64,000 bases of DNA from Halomontanus rarus (GTDB taxonomy: Archaea > Halobacteriota > Halobacteria > Halobacteriales > Natrialbaceae), in NCBI RefSeq assembly GCF_029338335.1, contig NZ_CP119797.1. One strand, 5' to 3'. Both the position numbers and the translations under genes were made by a program. How positions within the stretch are numbered: the stretch's first letter is position 1; each line of letters begins with the position of its first letter. The notes under the pieces were generated by a model. The model did no database searches. It saw nothing but the letters and a program-made list of their open reading frames with translations, and was not told the DNA's origin. Positions 25,879 through 35,096 of the stretch are shown here, in pieces.

Positions 25879-27264
25879 TCACACCGTCGAAGACGCCCCC
25901 GTCCGTTCCACCCGTTCGGCGCGGCGTTTGATCCCCCCAAGCATCTTCTGCTCCATGACGAAGTGCGCCGGTTCCCAGAAGAGGTAGTCGACGGCCTCGC
26001 CGAGTATCGGATGCTTCGACCGCGATCCGATCGACGACCGATTCGGGTTCGATCGCGTGCGAGCGAGCAGTCGCGTCGTGTCCTCGTCGACCGGTTCGAG
26101 GACGAACGCCCACGTCCACGCCGGCGAGTCGCCCGGCGGCCTGAGGACGAGCGCTCGCTCGGGGTCGAGACGCGCGATCTTTGGCGCGGATTCGGGCGAC
26201 GAGACGGGATAGTCTTCGGGCGCCAACCTGACGACGTCGCCCACCTCGAGGTTCTGGAACTCCGGAACGATCCGGTCCGCATTGTGAATGTCGGCACCGA
26301 CGGCCCGCTCGAGCCAGTCGTAGCTGTAGAAGCCGCCGCGACCCTGTCCGATCTGGACGAGCCACTGCCAGACCGCCCGGGCGGGAGCGTCGATCTCGAT
26401 CGCGTGTGTGACCTGGTCCGTCGCGTCCGGAAGGAGGTCGTCGCCCGGGAGCGGGCCTCGCGTTTCCTCCTCGGTCGCGCCCCAGCGACGGTGCCAGGAG
26501 CGTATCCCGAAGTGGTACACGCCCGCGACGAGGAGCGCGACCGTCGCGACGACTCGTCTGTCGGTCCCGTTTACGCGGCCTCGTTTTTCGGGCTCGATAC
26601 TGGGTTCCGTCGATTGCCGACTCGTACGGGCCTCCGCGTCGGCCGCGATGCGCTCGAGTGCGCGCGACATCAGGTAGCCCGCGAACGGACCGATGACTCG
26701 CCAGTACCGGCGGAAGTTCCGGCGGGCGCGGTCGTCGGTCGTCGCCGTGCGCGCCTCGTAGGACAGCAGCGTCCGCCCCTCGCCGTACGGTCGAACGGAC
26801 AGGCCGATCGCGAGTTTCGCGTACCCCGGTTCGTCGAACGCGGAGAACTCCTCCGGGTCGATCCGTCGCCACTCGATCGCCGGTCGCCAGAACTTCCCGA
26901 CCGCGCCGAAGACGAACTCCTCGCCCGGTGCTTCGTCGAGGAGCGTCCACTCGTCGGTCCTCGGGACGTCGGCGAACCGCATCCGCTCGGGCGGTGGTGC
27001 TCCGGAGCCCCCTCGAATCCGGCTCGCGATTACCATCGGCACGTTTCGCAGCGCTCCGAGCGCGCGGACGATCGGTCCGGTGTCCAGCAGGTCGGCAGTG
27101 AGCATCGCCTCGTATGTCGTCTCGGGATCGGCGTCGACGACCCTATGCCGAATCGTCGTGACGTCGTACTCGGGGAGGTGACGGTCGATCAGCATCGACG
27201 GGTCGGTGCTAACTAACGGATCGCTCGTGAAGACGTTTCGTAACATTGCTTTCTCACCGGTCAC
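25879..27264 (-). CDS. Tandem SRPBCC (START-like) domain protein with a central membrane segment
   Basis: The 461-residue protein has two SRPBCC ligand-binding folds. The first (about 30-195) starts DVTTIRHRVVDADPETTYEAM, and the second (about 290-440) starts QVTHAIEIDAPARAVWQWLVQIGQGRGG. Between them is one hydrophobic helix (VVATVALLVAGVYHFGI). The second domain ends YLFWEPAHFVMEQKMLGGIK, typical of haloarchaeal SRPBCC proteins. Such folds bind lipids or hydrophobic ligands; no enzyme activity is shown. A second ATG (27244-27246) would shorten the N-terminus by six residues. A long open frame on the opposite strand is an antisense shadow. Confidence 0.75.
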   Translation of the reverse strand: MTGEKAMLRNVFTSDPLVSTDPSMLIDRHLPEYDVTTIRHRVVDADPETTYEAMLTADLLDTGPIVRALGALRNVPMVIASRIRGGSGAPPPERMRFADVPRTDEWTLLDEAPGEEFVFGAVGKFWRPAIEWRRIDPEEFSAFDEPGYAKLAIGLSVRPYGEGRTLLSYEARTATTDDRARRNFRRYWRVIGPFAGYLMSRALERIAADAEARTSRQSTEPSIEPEKRGRVNGTDRRVVATVALLVAGVYHFGIRSWHRRWGATEEETRGPLPGDDLLPDATDQVTHAIEIDAPARAVWQWLVQIGQGRGGFYSYDWLERAVGADIHNADRIVPEFQNLEVGDVVRLAPEDYPVSSPESAPKIARLDPERALVLRPPGDSPAWTWAFVLEPVDEDTTRLLARTRSNPNRSSIGSRSKHPILGEAVDYLFWEPAHFVMEQKMLGGIKRRAERVERTGASSTV

Positions 27265-27406
27265 TGCGACGACAGTGACCGTAAATCGGTAGCCTCGATT
27301 CGCTGTATCCGACGCGACCCTCCTCGCCGTGAATCCCGCAGCGACCGCGAGAGACTCCGCCGGAGGTCGGCCACTGGACCGGTGCGATGCCGTCCGACCG
27401 TTCGCG

Positions 27407-27621
27407 TCAGTCGCCGGTCCGCGGATCAGTAATCGACTCGAGCTCCAGCTCGTAGAGCTCGAGGTCGACCGCCGCGATGTCCTCGTCGAAGATCCGAAGG
27501 TCGAGGAACGACTCGTTGACCGCCGTCTCGTCGAACTGCGCCCGCTCTCGGCCGATCAGTTCCGGAGCGGCCCGATAGCGACGATGCTCCAGGAGTCGCC
27601 GAACTTGGTGACGTCGTACAT
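27407..27621 (-). pseudogene. Possible small gene broken by one frameshift
   Basis: An ATG at 27619-27621 opens MYDVTKFGDSWSIVAIGPL and stops after 21 codons. The next frame then continues ELIGRERAQFDETAVNES and an acidic stretch ending SITDPRTGD at 27407. The two parts look like one acidic, roughly 71-residue protein with a single-base shift near 27560. It could be a sequencing error, a true pseudogene or chance. The remaining part of the gap 27265-27722 shows nothing else. No family was recognised. Confidence 0.35.
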
Positions 27622-27722
27622 CGTGTGACCGCGTGCTGACGACGGATGACCCGCCGTAACGGGATCGCGTCGATGACTGTAAATCGAGCCGGCGAAAAAC
27701 GACGCGTTTGACGAGCGATCGA

Positions 27723-28457
27723 TCAGTCGGCGCGCTGTTCGGGCGTTTCCGCCTGGCCTGTCCCCAGCGGATTTTCCCCACTCCCCGACGTTACCAACCG
27801 CAGATACGTGCCGGCGTTCGCCATGAGCTTGTTCTCCGCCTTCCGGAGGTGTTCCTCGAAGGTCGAGCGGGCCACCGACGTCTGCGAGGCCAGTTCCCGA
27901 AGCGACGTCTGTCGCGGCTGTTCGTAGTATCCGTTCTCCAGCGCCAGCTGTAACGCCGCCAGCTGGCGGTCGGTGAGGTCCTCGAACAGTCGATCGACCG
28001 GAGCCAACATGCTGTGCGGGATGTGTTGCTCCGAGATCGCGGTCTTGGAGAGCAGTTCGATATCCCGATCGCCCTCCAGATCCTGAAACAGCGCCCGAAC
28101 GTCGTCCTCGTCGAAGGCGATCACCGTGTAATGCTCCCAGCCCTGACGGTGAATCGTCGGCGGCTGGTAGAGGCAGTTGTGCGCCTCGAACCGCTCCAGA
28201 ATCGACCCCTCGAGCGAACAGAGGCAGGACTGGGTGACGACGTGGAGGCCGGAATCGTCGATCGACTCGTGGAGGACCGTTCCGATTTCGTCGATCTCCT
28301 CGAGCAGGTCGTCGGTCGGCGCCTCCGCGGAGGTGATCTCGAGCACCTGACAGTCGCTCAGGTACCACTCTCGGATCGTGAGGTCCGGATAGCGTCGCGA
28401 GATCTCCCGGTAGGGACACTCGTGCTTCAATCGGAACGAGGCCTCGTACAGACTCAT
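27723..28457 (-). CDS. HTH_10 (Bat-type) transcription regulator
   Basis: From ATG at 28455-28457 the protein has 244 residues. The N-terminal half begins SLYEASFRLKHECPYREISRRYP and includes C-rich HVVTQSCLCSLEG and HNCLYQPPTI. The C-terminal HTH_10 domain (about 165-220) has LTDRQLAALQLALENGYYEQP and VARSTFEEHLRKAENKL. This group regulates anaerobic respiration and other genes in haloarchaea. The several cysteines in the sensor half may sense metal, sulfur or redox. In-frame starts at 28499 and 28511 exist; a TTAAT element at 28480-28484 favours 28457. It is divergent from the rhodanese-lactamase/MFS pair and may control it. Confidence 0.82.
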   Translation of the reverse strand: MSLYEASFRLKHECPYREISRRYPDLTIREWYLSDCQVLEITSAEAPTDDLLEEIDEIGTVLHESIDDSGLHVVTQSCLCSLEGSILERFEAHNCLYQPPTIHRQGWEHYTVIAFDEDDVRALFQDLEGDRDIELLSKTAISEQHIPHSMLAPVDRLFEDLTDRQLAALQLALENGYYEQPRQTSLRELASQTSVARSTFEEHLRKAENKLMANAGTYLRLVTSGSGENPLGTGQAETPEQRAD

Positions 28458-28546
28458 ACACCGCTTTTCACTCTCAGTCTGATTAACGGTACCGGTCATG
28501 TCCCGCACCACTCCTATTCGGGTATCGGCCCTACGAACGGGTATCG

Positions 28547-29668
28547 ATGACAGAAATCAGCCCGACGGAACTCGGTGATCGGTTGCGGGCCGGCGAAGAC
28601 GAGAGCGCGGACGTCCTCGTCCTCGATGTTCGCCACCGGGAAGAATACGAGGAGTGGCACGTTCCGGACAGCGTCAACGTCGACGTCTACGACGAACTGA
28701 CCGACGACCCGGAGACGGCGAAAGACGCCCTCGCGGACCTTCCGAACGACCGGGAGATCGTCACCGTCTGCGCCGCGGGGGTCGTCTCGCAGACCGCGAC
28801 GGACGTCCTGCGAGAGATGGGCTACGACGCCGGTACGCTGGCCGACGGGATGAACGGGTGGAGTCGCGTTCACCGGAGCGCACCCGTTCCGACCGACCTC
28901 GAGGGGACGCTCGTTCAGGTCGCCCGCCCCGGGAAGGGGTGTCTTTCACACGTCCTGCTCTCGGACGGCGACGCCGCCGTGTTCGATCCCTCGCACCACC
29001 TCGAGGAGTACGAGGCGATTCTCGAGGACCACGACGCCGACCTCGTCGGCGTCTTCGACACGCACGCCCACGCCGACCACGTCTCGGGCGGTACGGACCT
29101 CGCCGAGCGACACGACGTTCCGTACTACCTCCATCCGAAGGACGCGCTCGAAATCGACGCGACGCCGGTCGAAGACGGCGAGACGATCGAGGTCGGGGCG
29201 GTAGACATCGACGTGATCCATACGCCCGGGCACAGCGAGGGCAGCGTCTCGTTCGACCTCGACGGCGAGGCGCTCGTCACGGGCGACACGCTCTTCCACG
29301 AGAGCGTCGGCCGCGTCGAACTCGGCGTCGAAGCGGGTATCGAAGAGTCCGACGTCGAAGGGAACGCCGCGACGCTCTACGAGAGCCTCCAGCGTTTACT
29401 GGAGCGGCCCGACGATGCGATCGTCCTGCCGGCACACGACCCCGGGTCCCCCGCGCCGCCGGTTACCGCGACGCTGGGCGAGGTTCGCGAGCGAAACGCC
29501 GATCTCGCTCGTGATCGGGAGTCCTTCGTCGAAACGCTCGCTTCGGACATTCCGGACCATCCGCCGAACTTCGAACGCGTCAAGCGAACGAACGTCGGGC
29601 AGGAAGACGTCCCCGACGACGAGTTGTCCGAACTCGAGCTGGGTCCAAACCGCTGTGCGGCCGAGTAA
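28547..29668 (+). CDS. Rhodanese/metallo-beta-lactamase fusion (paralog of the 9451 gene)
   Basis: The 373-residue protein has the same order as its paralog. The rhodanese domain (about 5-105) has the candidate cysteine in TVCAAGVVSQT. The lactamase fold has FDTHAHADHVSGG near 167-179, HTPGHSEGS and VTGDTLF. Both proteins end in the same LELGPN-RCAA tail. It should process sulfane sulfur such as glutathione-like or protein persulfides. An MFS gene follows after three bases and an HTH_10 regulator is divergent, so this copy looks separately controlled from the one at 9451. Confidence 0.88.
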   Translation: MTEISPTELGDRLRAGEDESADVLVLDVRHREEYEEWHVPDSVNVDVYDELTDDPETAKDALADLPNDREIVTVCAAGVVSQTATDVLREMGYDAGTLADGMNGWSRVHRSAPVPTDLEGTLVQVARPGKGCLSHVLLSDGDAAVFDPSHHLEEYEAILEDHDADLVGVFDTHAHADHVSGGTDLAERHDVPYYLHPKDALEIDATPVEDGETIEVGAVDIDVIHTPGHSEGSVSFDLDGEALVTGDTLFHESVGRVELGVEAGIEESDVEGNAATLYESLQRLLERPDDAIVLPAHDPGSPAPPVTATLGEVRERNADLARDRESFVETLASDIPDHPPNFERVKRTNVGQEDVPDDELSELELGPNRCAAE

Positions 29669-29671
29669 TTC

Positions 29672-30961
29672 ATGAGCGAGTCAACTGAGCTGAAACAGGG
29701 GATTCGCGAACATCTCGGACAGTTCTCGCTGCACGTCCTGCTGGTGTTCGCGACGGGACTGACGATCGGGTCGGAGCGGACCGTCGTCCCCGTCCTCGGC
29801 GAGGACGTTCTCGGCGTCGAGTCGTTCCTCGTCATCGGCTCGTTCGTCGTCTCCTTCGGCTTCGTCAAGGCGCTCCTCAACCTCTACGCCGGCAAGTGGG
29901 GCGAAGAGTACGGACGCAAGCCGGTGCTCGTGCTCGGCTGGCTCACTGCGCTCCCGATCCCGATCGTTCTCATCTACGCCCCGAGCTGGAGCTGGATCAC
30001 CGTCGGGAACGTTCTGCTCGGGATCAATCAGGCGCTGACCTGGAGCATGGCGATCAACGCCAAGATCGATCTCGCGAGCCCCGACCAGCGCGGACTCGCC
30101 GTCGGCATCGACGAGGCGTTCGGTTACACCGGCGTCGCCGCCGGTGCGTGGATTACGGGCGTCATCGCCGGCCAGACGAGCCTCCGGCCGGAGCCGTTCT
30201 ACTTCCTCGCGGCCGTCGTGGTGCTCGCGTTCCTCATCTCGGTCTTCCTCATCAAAGAGACGGTCCAACTCGCGCAGATGGAGGCCGACGACGACCACCA
30301 CGACGCGAACCTCCCGTTCGACGAGGTGCTGAAGCGAGCGACATACGGCGACAAGACGCTGTTCGCGGCGGCCCAGGCCGGCCACGTCGAGAACTTCGTG
30401 GACACGCTGTTCTGGATCGCGGTGCCGCTCTATCTCACGAGTCAGGGCCTCGCGATCGAAGCCGTCGGCGTCGTCGTCGGCGTCCACAGCGCCATGTACT
30501 TCCTTCAGATCGGAACCGGGGGCCTCGCCGACCGCATCGGCCGCCGTCCGCCCGTCGTTGCGGGAATGTTCCTCGCCGGAGCGGGCGTTCTCGGGATGGT
30601 GTTCGTCCAGAGCTACCTCCCGTGGGTGATCCTGGCCGGGCTCTCCGGGCTGGGAATGGCGCTGCTCTACCCGAACCTGATGACGGTCCCCAGCGACGCG
30701 GCCCATCCGACGTGGCGGTCGGCCGGAATGGGCGTCTACCGGATGTGGCGCGACGCCGGCTACGCTGTCGGTGCGATCCTGATCGGCCTCACGATGGAGT
30801 TCGTGAACGCCGAAGCTGCGTTCTACGTGACCGCGGTCTTGATGTTCCTCTCCGGCGCCGTCGTCTACGTGTGGATGGAGGAGACCCATCCCGAATTCGG
30901 CACCCACGAACCACCGGACCCAGCACCGGAACCACTACACAGTGCAGCCTCCGAGGACTGA
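29672..30961 (+). CDS. Major facilitator superfamily transporter
   Basis: The 429-residue protein has 12 predicted membrane helices. The MFS loop 2-3 signature is GKWGEEYGRKPVLVLGW near 73, and the repeated loop in the second half is GGLADRIGRRPPVVAG. It lies three bases after the rhodanese-lactamase gene and is certainly in the same transcript. The coupling suggests transport of a sulfur compound, for example the uptake or efflux of a thiol or sulfur oxyanion. That is inferred from position only. Confidence 0.88.
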   Translation: MSESTELKQGIREHLGQFSLHVLLVFATGLTIGSERTVVPVLGEDVLGVESFLVIGSFVVSFGFVKALLNLYAGKWGEEYGRKPVLVLGWLTALPIPIVLIYAPSWSWITVGNVLLGINQALTWSMAINAKIDLASPDQRGLAVGIDEAFGYTGVAAGAWITGVIAGQTSLRPEPFYFLAAVVVLAFLISVFLIKETVQLAQMEADDDHHDANLPFDEVLKRATYGDKTLFAAAQAGHVENFVDTLFWIAVPLYLTSQGLAIEAVGVVVGVHSAMYFLQIGTGGLADRIGRRPPVVAGMFLAGAGVLGMVFVQSYLPWVILAGLSGLGMALLYPNLMTVPSDAAHPTWRSAGMGVYRMWRDAGYAVGAILIGLTMEFVNAEAAFYVTAVLMFLSGAVVYVWMEETHPEFGTHEPPDPAPEPLHSAASED

Positions 30962-31098
30962 CACGCGTTTTCTGACCGCCGGTGCGAGGCTTGCCGCCGG
31001 GTGATCCAACCGCAGTCCGCTTCCGTCAGCACCCGCAGAGCGACCCGCTGTTGCCCTTTGCGTTCCCTCTCCAACGGGACCATTCGTTCGCCGTCCGA

Positions 31099-31953
31099 TC
31101 AATACGGCGGCGGCGGACGTTCGTCATTCCGTCGGAGATTCGTCGGTCCCCACCGGAGCAAGACCGCGAGGACGAGCACGGTCGTGGCCATCGTTTGATA
31201 CTGGTCGGCCGCCGGCGAGAGCTCGAGGAGTTGCCCCGTTGCGTTGCCGACGAAGTGAAACAGGATCGCCGCGAGGAGACTTCGATCCGTGTTGTTGTAC
31301 AGCCACGTGTAGATGACCGAGCCGACGAGGATATTGTAGGCGAACCAGACCGGCTCCGGCGAAAACTCCCAGCTGCTGAAGTAGCCGACCATCAGGAACA
31401 GCGGCGCGTGCCAGAGTCCCCACGCAGTTCCGAGGACGAGGCTAGCCGGTAGCGCACTCCAGCGGAGCTGCAATCGATCGAGCCAGTAGCCCCGCCAGCC
31501 GATCTCCTCGTGGAAGGGACCGAGGAGAAAGATCGTCACCAGCGTCGCCAGGAGGGCGACCGGCTCGCCGAGGAGTTCCCGCAAGGGTGCCGTGCTCAAC
31601 GGCAGCGTCACGCCGTCGACGACGACCGCGGTACCGGTGCCGACCAGCGCGAGCGCCGGCGAGAGAGCGAATACGACGAGAGCCCAGCGCAGCGAGATGC
31701 GCCGCACTTCGACGAGCCGTCGCCACAGGTCCGTCAGTCCCGTCCGATCGCCGACCTGCCGGGCCATGACGATGCCACCGATCGTGACGCCGAGTCCGCC
31801 GACGACGAGGAAGACGATCCCCGGAAGCCGAAAGACGTGCCACCCGGCGAGGATCGGGACGCTCCACCAGCACCAGGTCCAGCCGTGGGAGAACAGTAGA
31901 AACCCCCAGACGTCGAACCCTCGCCGGTTCTCGAGCAGGTTCCCGTCCGTCAT
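31099..31953 (-). CDS. CPBP (CAAX protease-like) intramembrane metalloprotease
   Basis: The 284-residue membrane protein has about eight helices and the three ABI/CPBP motifs: EEIGWRGYW (HEExxxR-type, near 151), WGLWHAPLF (near 184) and FHFVGNATG (near 238). These glutamates and histidines form a membrane metal site. Related proteins are Rce1-like proteases or scaffold proteins; the substrate is unknown. The gene stands alone, with the MFS gene convergent on its left. A proline run ends the protein (RPPPPY). Confidence 0.85.
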   Translation of the reverse strand: MTDGNLLENRRGFDVWGFLLFSHGWTWCWWSVPILAGWHVFRLPGIVFLVVGGLGVTIGGIVMARQVGDRTGLTDLWRRLVEVRRISLRWALVVFALSPALALVGTGTAVVVDGVTLPLSTAPLRELLGEPVALLATLVTIFLLGPFHEEIGWRGYWLDRLQLRWSALPASLVLGTAWGLWHAPLFLMVGYFSSWEFSPEPVWFAYNILVGSVIYTWLYNNTDRSLLAAILFHFVGNATGQLLELSPAADQYQTMATTVLVLAVLLRWGPTNLRRNDERPPPPY

Positions 31954-32168
31954 CGATCCGTTCGGTCTCGCGTTCGGTTGCCGTTCGCTAGTTGCTCTCC
32001 CGTTCCATCAGCGCCACGTATATCGGGGGCATCCGTTCTCTGACCGCCGCCTCGAGGACGTGTCCACGTCTCTATCGTCGCCCCGAACGTGACGATACTG
32101 TGAGGCGACATGCAATCTTCCGGTACGCAGAGGGTGCGAATTGTCGATCGCCATCGCGAAACCGAGGG

Positions 32169-32762
32169 TCACTCCGGTTCCGTCTGTCCGCCTGTCACTG
32201 GTGGTGTGACACCCAGACGCCCTTCGACGAACGCGGCCACGTCGGCGGCGAACGCCTCGACTTCGTCCCAATCCGTGAATTCGACGTCCCCCGACGCGTC
32301 GGCCTCGGGCATGTCCGAGACGGCTCGCTTGGCGATCTGTTTCATTAGCAATCGCTTGAGGAAGCCGTACTCCGAGTAGCGCAACGCGCCGCCGAAGAAT
32401 CCGACTCGATCGGGGTGCCACTCCGTCTTCGCGGCGAATTCCTCGAAGTAGCCCGCCGCCTGGGCCCGACCCTCTTCCGTCGCGGAGGACAGCGACACCT
32501 GAAAGAACGCCGTCGGCACCGCGTTCAGAGCCGCTCGATTCGATCGGACGAACTCGAGAATCGACGGCTGGTGTTTTCCGGCGTGGATCGATGCGCCGAC
32601 GAGGACCGCGTCGAACTCGCCGACGTCGAACTCGGCCGGGAGTTCGTCGATATCGATCGTCATTACGTCGTGTCCGCGTTCGTCGAGCGTATCGGCGATC
32701 CGGGCGGCGACGGTCCCCGTCTGTCCCTCACCGGTGCCGTAGAGTACCAGAAACGATACCAT
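32169..32762 (-). CDS. Flavodoxin-domain protein (HemG-like)
   Basis: From ATG at 32760-32762 the 197-residue protein opens with the FMN phosphate loop YGTGEGQTGTVA (residues 7-18). It continues with VLVGASIHAGKHQPSILEFV, typical of menaquinone-linked protoporphyrinogen oxidase HemG and its relatives. A role as a protoporphyrinogen oxidase or a general flavodoxin-like electron carrier is possible; haloarchaeal copies are often called flavodoxin-domain proteins. Longer in-frame readings upstream run into the USP relic at 32800-32908 and are rejected. Confidence 0.82.
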   Translation of the reverse strand: MVSFLVLYGTGEGQTGTVAARIADTLDERGHDVMTIDIDELPAEFDVGEFDAVLVGASIHAGKHQPSILEFVRSNRAALNAVPTAFFQVSLSSATEEGRAQAAGYFEEFAAKTEWHPDRVGFFGGALRYSEYGFLKRLLMKQIAKRAVSDMPEADASGDVEFTDWDEVEAFAADVAAFVEGRLGVTPPVTGGQTEPE

Positions 32763-32799
32763 CGTCTCGGTGCTCCTACCTCGAGCGGCGGCATAAAAC

Positions 32800-32908
32800 G
32801 ATGCCCGAGTAGAATCGAGCCGACCACCCGTATCGATTCGAGTCCACGTTTCGCCGCCCGTTCGGCCTCGTCGTTTCCGTCGACGGCGATCAGAATCCGG
32901 TCGTACAT
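32800..32908 (-). pseudogene. N-terminal relic of a universal stress protein
   Basis: From ATG at 32906-32908 the minus strand encodes MYDRILIAVDGNDEAERAA and a helix start KRGLES, exactly the first beta-strand and helix of a USP. The frame then loses USP character (about 34 codons in), and the ATP-loop half (GxxGxxxxxxxxxG) is absent. It is a truncated remnant between a flavodoxin gene and TreT, not a working gene. Confidence 0.7.
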
Positions 32909-33159
32909 GACCCGGGGTTCGACACCTACACTCTTCGTTCTTCGCCAGGGAGCCGAGACGCGACGAGCGCGAACGCAGTTCGCGGAGAAACGTATGCCTT
33001 CGAGCACAATTTCTCCGACCGGGTACGGCATCGCGTTCGTCGGTAGGGCGGTCGCGAGTCGTACCGACGCACGAGTCGTTCGCGTGAACGTTCTTCGAAT
33101 CCGATCGTTGGTTCGATTCATACTGCTGTTCGGAGTGAACGTACAGTACCGAGAACGAC

Positions 33160-34407
33160 ATGCGATCACCACGCACCTACGATCGGACGCTGACCGATTA
33201 CGAACCGTTCGCCGGATCCGATCAAATCCGGCACGTACAGGCCCTCGCGGACGAACTCGGTGGGACTCGAGTGCTCCACGTCAATTCGGCGGCGTCCGGC
33301 GGCGGCGTCGCAGAACTGCTTCGATCGCTCGTTCCGCTGTTTACGGACGTCGGGATAGAGACCGACTGGTTCGTCATGGATGCCGACGAGTCGTTCTTCG
33401 ACGTGACGAAATCACTCCACAATGGCCTGCAAGGGGGTGAAATAACGCTCACCGACGAAATGAAGGCGAGGTACCGAACCGTTACCGAACGAAACGCGAC
33501 CGCGGTCACTGCCGAGTACGATATCGTCGTCTTGCACGATCCGCAGCCGCTCGGGATGCTCTCGGTTCTGCGAGACCGATACCCGGACACGACCTTCGTC
33601 TGGCGCTGCCATCTCGATACCTCGTCCCCGACGCGGTCGGCACTCGAATTCATCTCGACGTTCGTTCCTCGAGTCGATCACGTGGTGTTCAGTCGCGCCG
33701 CGTACGGGCGGGAGATCGCCGTTCCCGCATCGACCGTTATCCGTCCTGCTATCGATCCGCTAGGCGAGAAGAATCGGCCGCTCGATCGATCGGAGGCGGA
33801 CGTCGAACGTGCTCGGTTGGCAGCCGACGGTCTCTCGTTCGAGCGGCCCGTCGTGACTCAGGTATCCCGATTCGATCCGTGGAAGGACCAGTCCGGCGTG
33901 ATAGACGCCTTTCGCCGGATCGAAACGACCGTCCCGAACGCACAATTGGTTCTGGTCGGTGGAACGGCGGACGACGATCCGGAAGGCATCGAGATCTACG
34001 ATCGCACCGCCGCGAAGGCGGCCGACGATTCGGACGTCCACCTTCTGACGGACCTCCCCGATACGACCGTCAACTTCTTGCAACGACGCGCGGACGTCGT
34101 CGTTCAGAAGTCGCTACGCGAAGGGTTCGGACTCGTGGTTTCGGAGGCGCTCTGGAAGCGAACGCCGGTGATCGGATCGAACGTCGGCGGGATTCCGCTT
34201 CAAATAGCCGACGGCGAAAACGGCTACCTCGTCGAACCGACCGATCTCCACACCGTTTCGGATCGACTGACGCGACTGCTCACCGACGGATCGCTCCGCC
34301 AGCGACTGGGCCGTCGCGGACACGCGACCGTCCGGGAGCGGTTCCTGCTGCCTCGCCAACTCGCGGACTGTCTCGAGTTGTTCGACGATCTCGGAGACGC
34401 GGCGTGA
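33160..34407 (+). CDS. GT4-family glycosyltransferase, trehalose synthase (TreT)-like
   Basis: The 415-residue protein has the two Rossmann domains of GT-B enzymes. Its sequence HVNSAASGGGVAELLRSLVP near 40 and WRCHLDT near 147 are characteristic of trehalose glycosyl-transferring synthases (TreT). QVSRFDPWKDQ near 232 and the acceptor/nucleotide site LREGFGLVVSEALWKRTPVI near 320 complete the fold. TreT makes trehalose from NDP-glucose and glucose, so it supplies a compatible solute, consistent with a stress island. A different sugar acceptor is possible. Confidence 0.85.
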   Translation: MRSPRTYDRTLTDYEPFAGSDQIRHVQALADELGGTRVLHVNSAASGGGVAELLRSLVPLFTDVGIETDWFVMDADESFFDVTKSLHNGLQGGEITLTDEMKARYRTVTERNATAVTAEYDIVVLHDPQPLGMLSVLRDRYPDTTFVWRCHLDTSSPTRSALEFISTFVPRVDHVVFSRAAYGREIAVPASTVIRPAIDPLGEKNRPLDRSEADVERARLAADGLSFERPVVTQVSRFDPWKDQSGVIDAFRRIETTVPNAQLVLVGGTADDDPEGIEIYDRTAAKAADDSDVHLLTDLPDTTVNFLQRRADVVVQKSLREGFGLVVSEALWKRTPVIGSNVGGIPLQIADGENGYLVEPTDLHTVSDRLTRLLTDGSLRQRLGRRGHATVRERFLLPRQLADCLELFDDLGDAA

Positions 34408-34435
34408 GTATCCGTCTCGGCGGTCGGTTCCGTGA

Positions 34436-34897
34436 TCAGTCGTTCTCGGGTTGTGGTCCACCGCCCGTCTGTGCCTCTTCGGCGTCGCCCCAGCCGCCGG
34501 CGTCGACGACTTCGAACAACTTCTCCCAGTTCTCGTCTCGACGGTCTTCGGGAAGTTGATCGCGAAGTTGCCGAAAATCCGATTGCGGAACCTGCGTGCG
34601 GACGAGATCGATCACGACGCGGGCGTGGTACGCGGCCTCGGATGGATCACACCCTTCGATTTCGCTCGCTCGCGAGACGAACTCCTTCCAGTCGAATCGT
34701 TGGCCGTGCTCGGTAACGGCGCCGGTCATGTACCAGCGAATCTCCATCGGAAGCGAGGCCGCGAGATCCTCGGCTGCCTCCTTCGGAATCCGCTGTCCGA
34801 GCGTCATGAGCGTGGCCCTGATCGCTCGGACGGTCTCACCCGTACCGGGTAGCTCGAGCCGGTGTTGAACCTCACCGGTGAATTCGTCGAAATTCAT
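34436..34897 (-). CDS. DUF2267 family protein
   Basis: From ATG at 34895-34897 the protein has 153 residues. MNFDEFTGEVQHRLELPGTG followed by AIRATLMTLGQRIPKEAAEDLAASLP is the DUF2267 repeat, which occurs twice (about 1-65 and 75-130). The fold is helical and its biochemical role is unknown. Such genes often sit near USP and CBS genes in stress clusters, as here. It converges with TreT from the right. Confidence 0.85.
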   Translation of the reverse strand: MNFDEFTGEVQHRLELPGTGETVRAIRATLMTLGQRIPKEAAEDLAASLPMEIRWYMTGAVTEHGQRFDWKEFVSRASEIEGCDPSEAAYHARVVIDLVRTQVPQSDFRQLRDQLPEDRRDENWEKLFEVVDAGGWGDAEEAQTGGGPQPEND

Positions 34898-35096
34898 GGT
34901 CCTCGAGAATCCCACACCTCTCAACAGTATAAACCCCGAACGTACTCACCGACGCGAGACTTCGGGAACAGCGGTGAGACCGGCTTCGTGCACGCGTATC
35001 GGGTGGATTCAGAAGTGTTTCGTAACGGGCTCAGTAGGTGACTCAATCGACATTTGTAAGCTATATGTTCGGCCCGGGTGTGAGGGAATCACGCTC

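Noticed and set aside
25717..27216. 499-codon plus-strand open frame
   Set aside because: It is the shadow of the tandem SRPBCC protein on the minus strand; it is Arg-rich and lacks recognisable domains.
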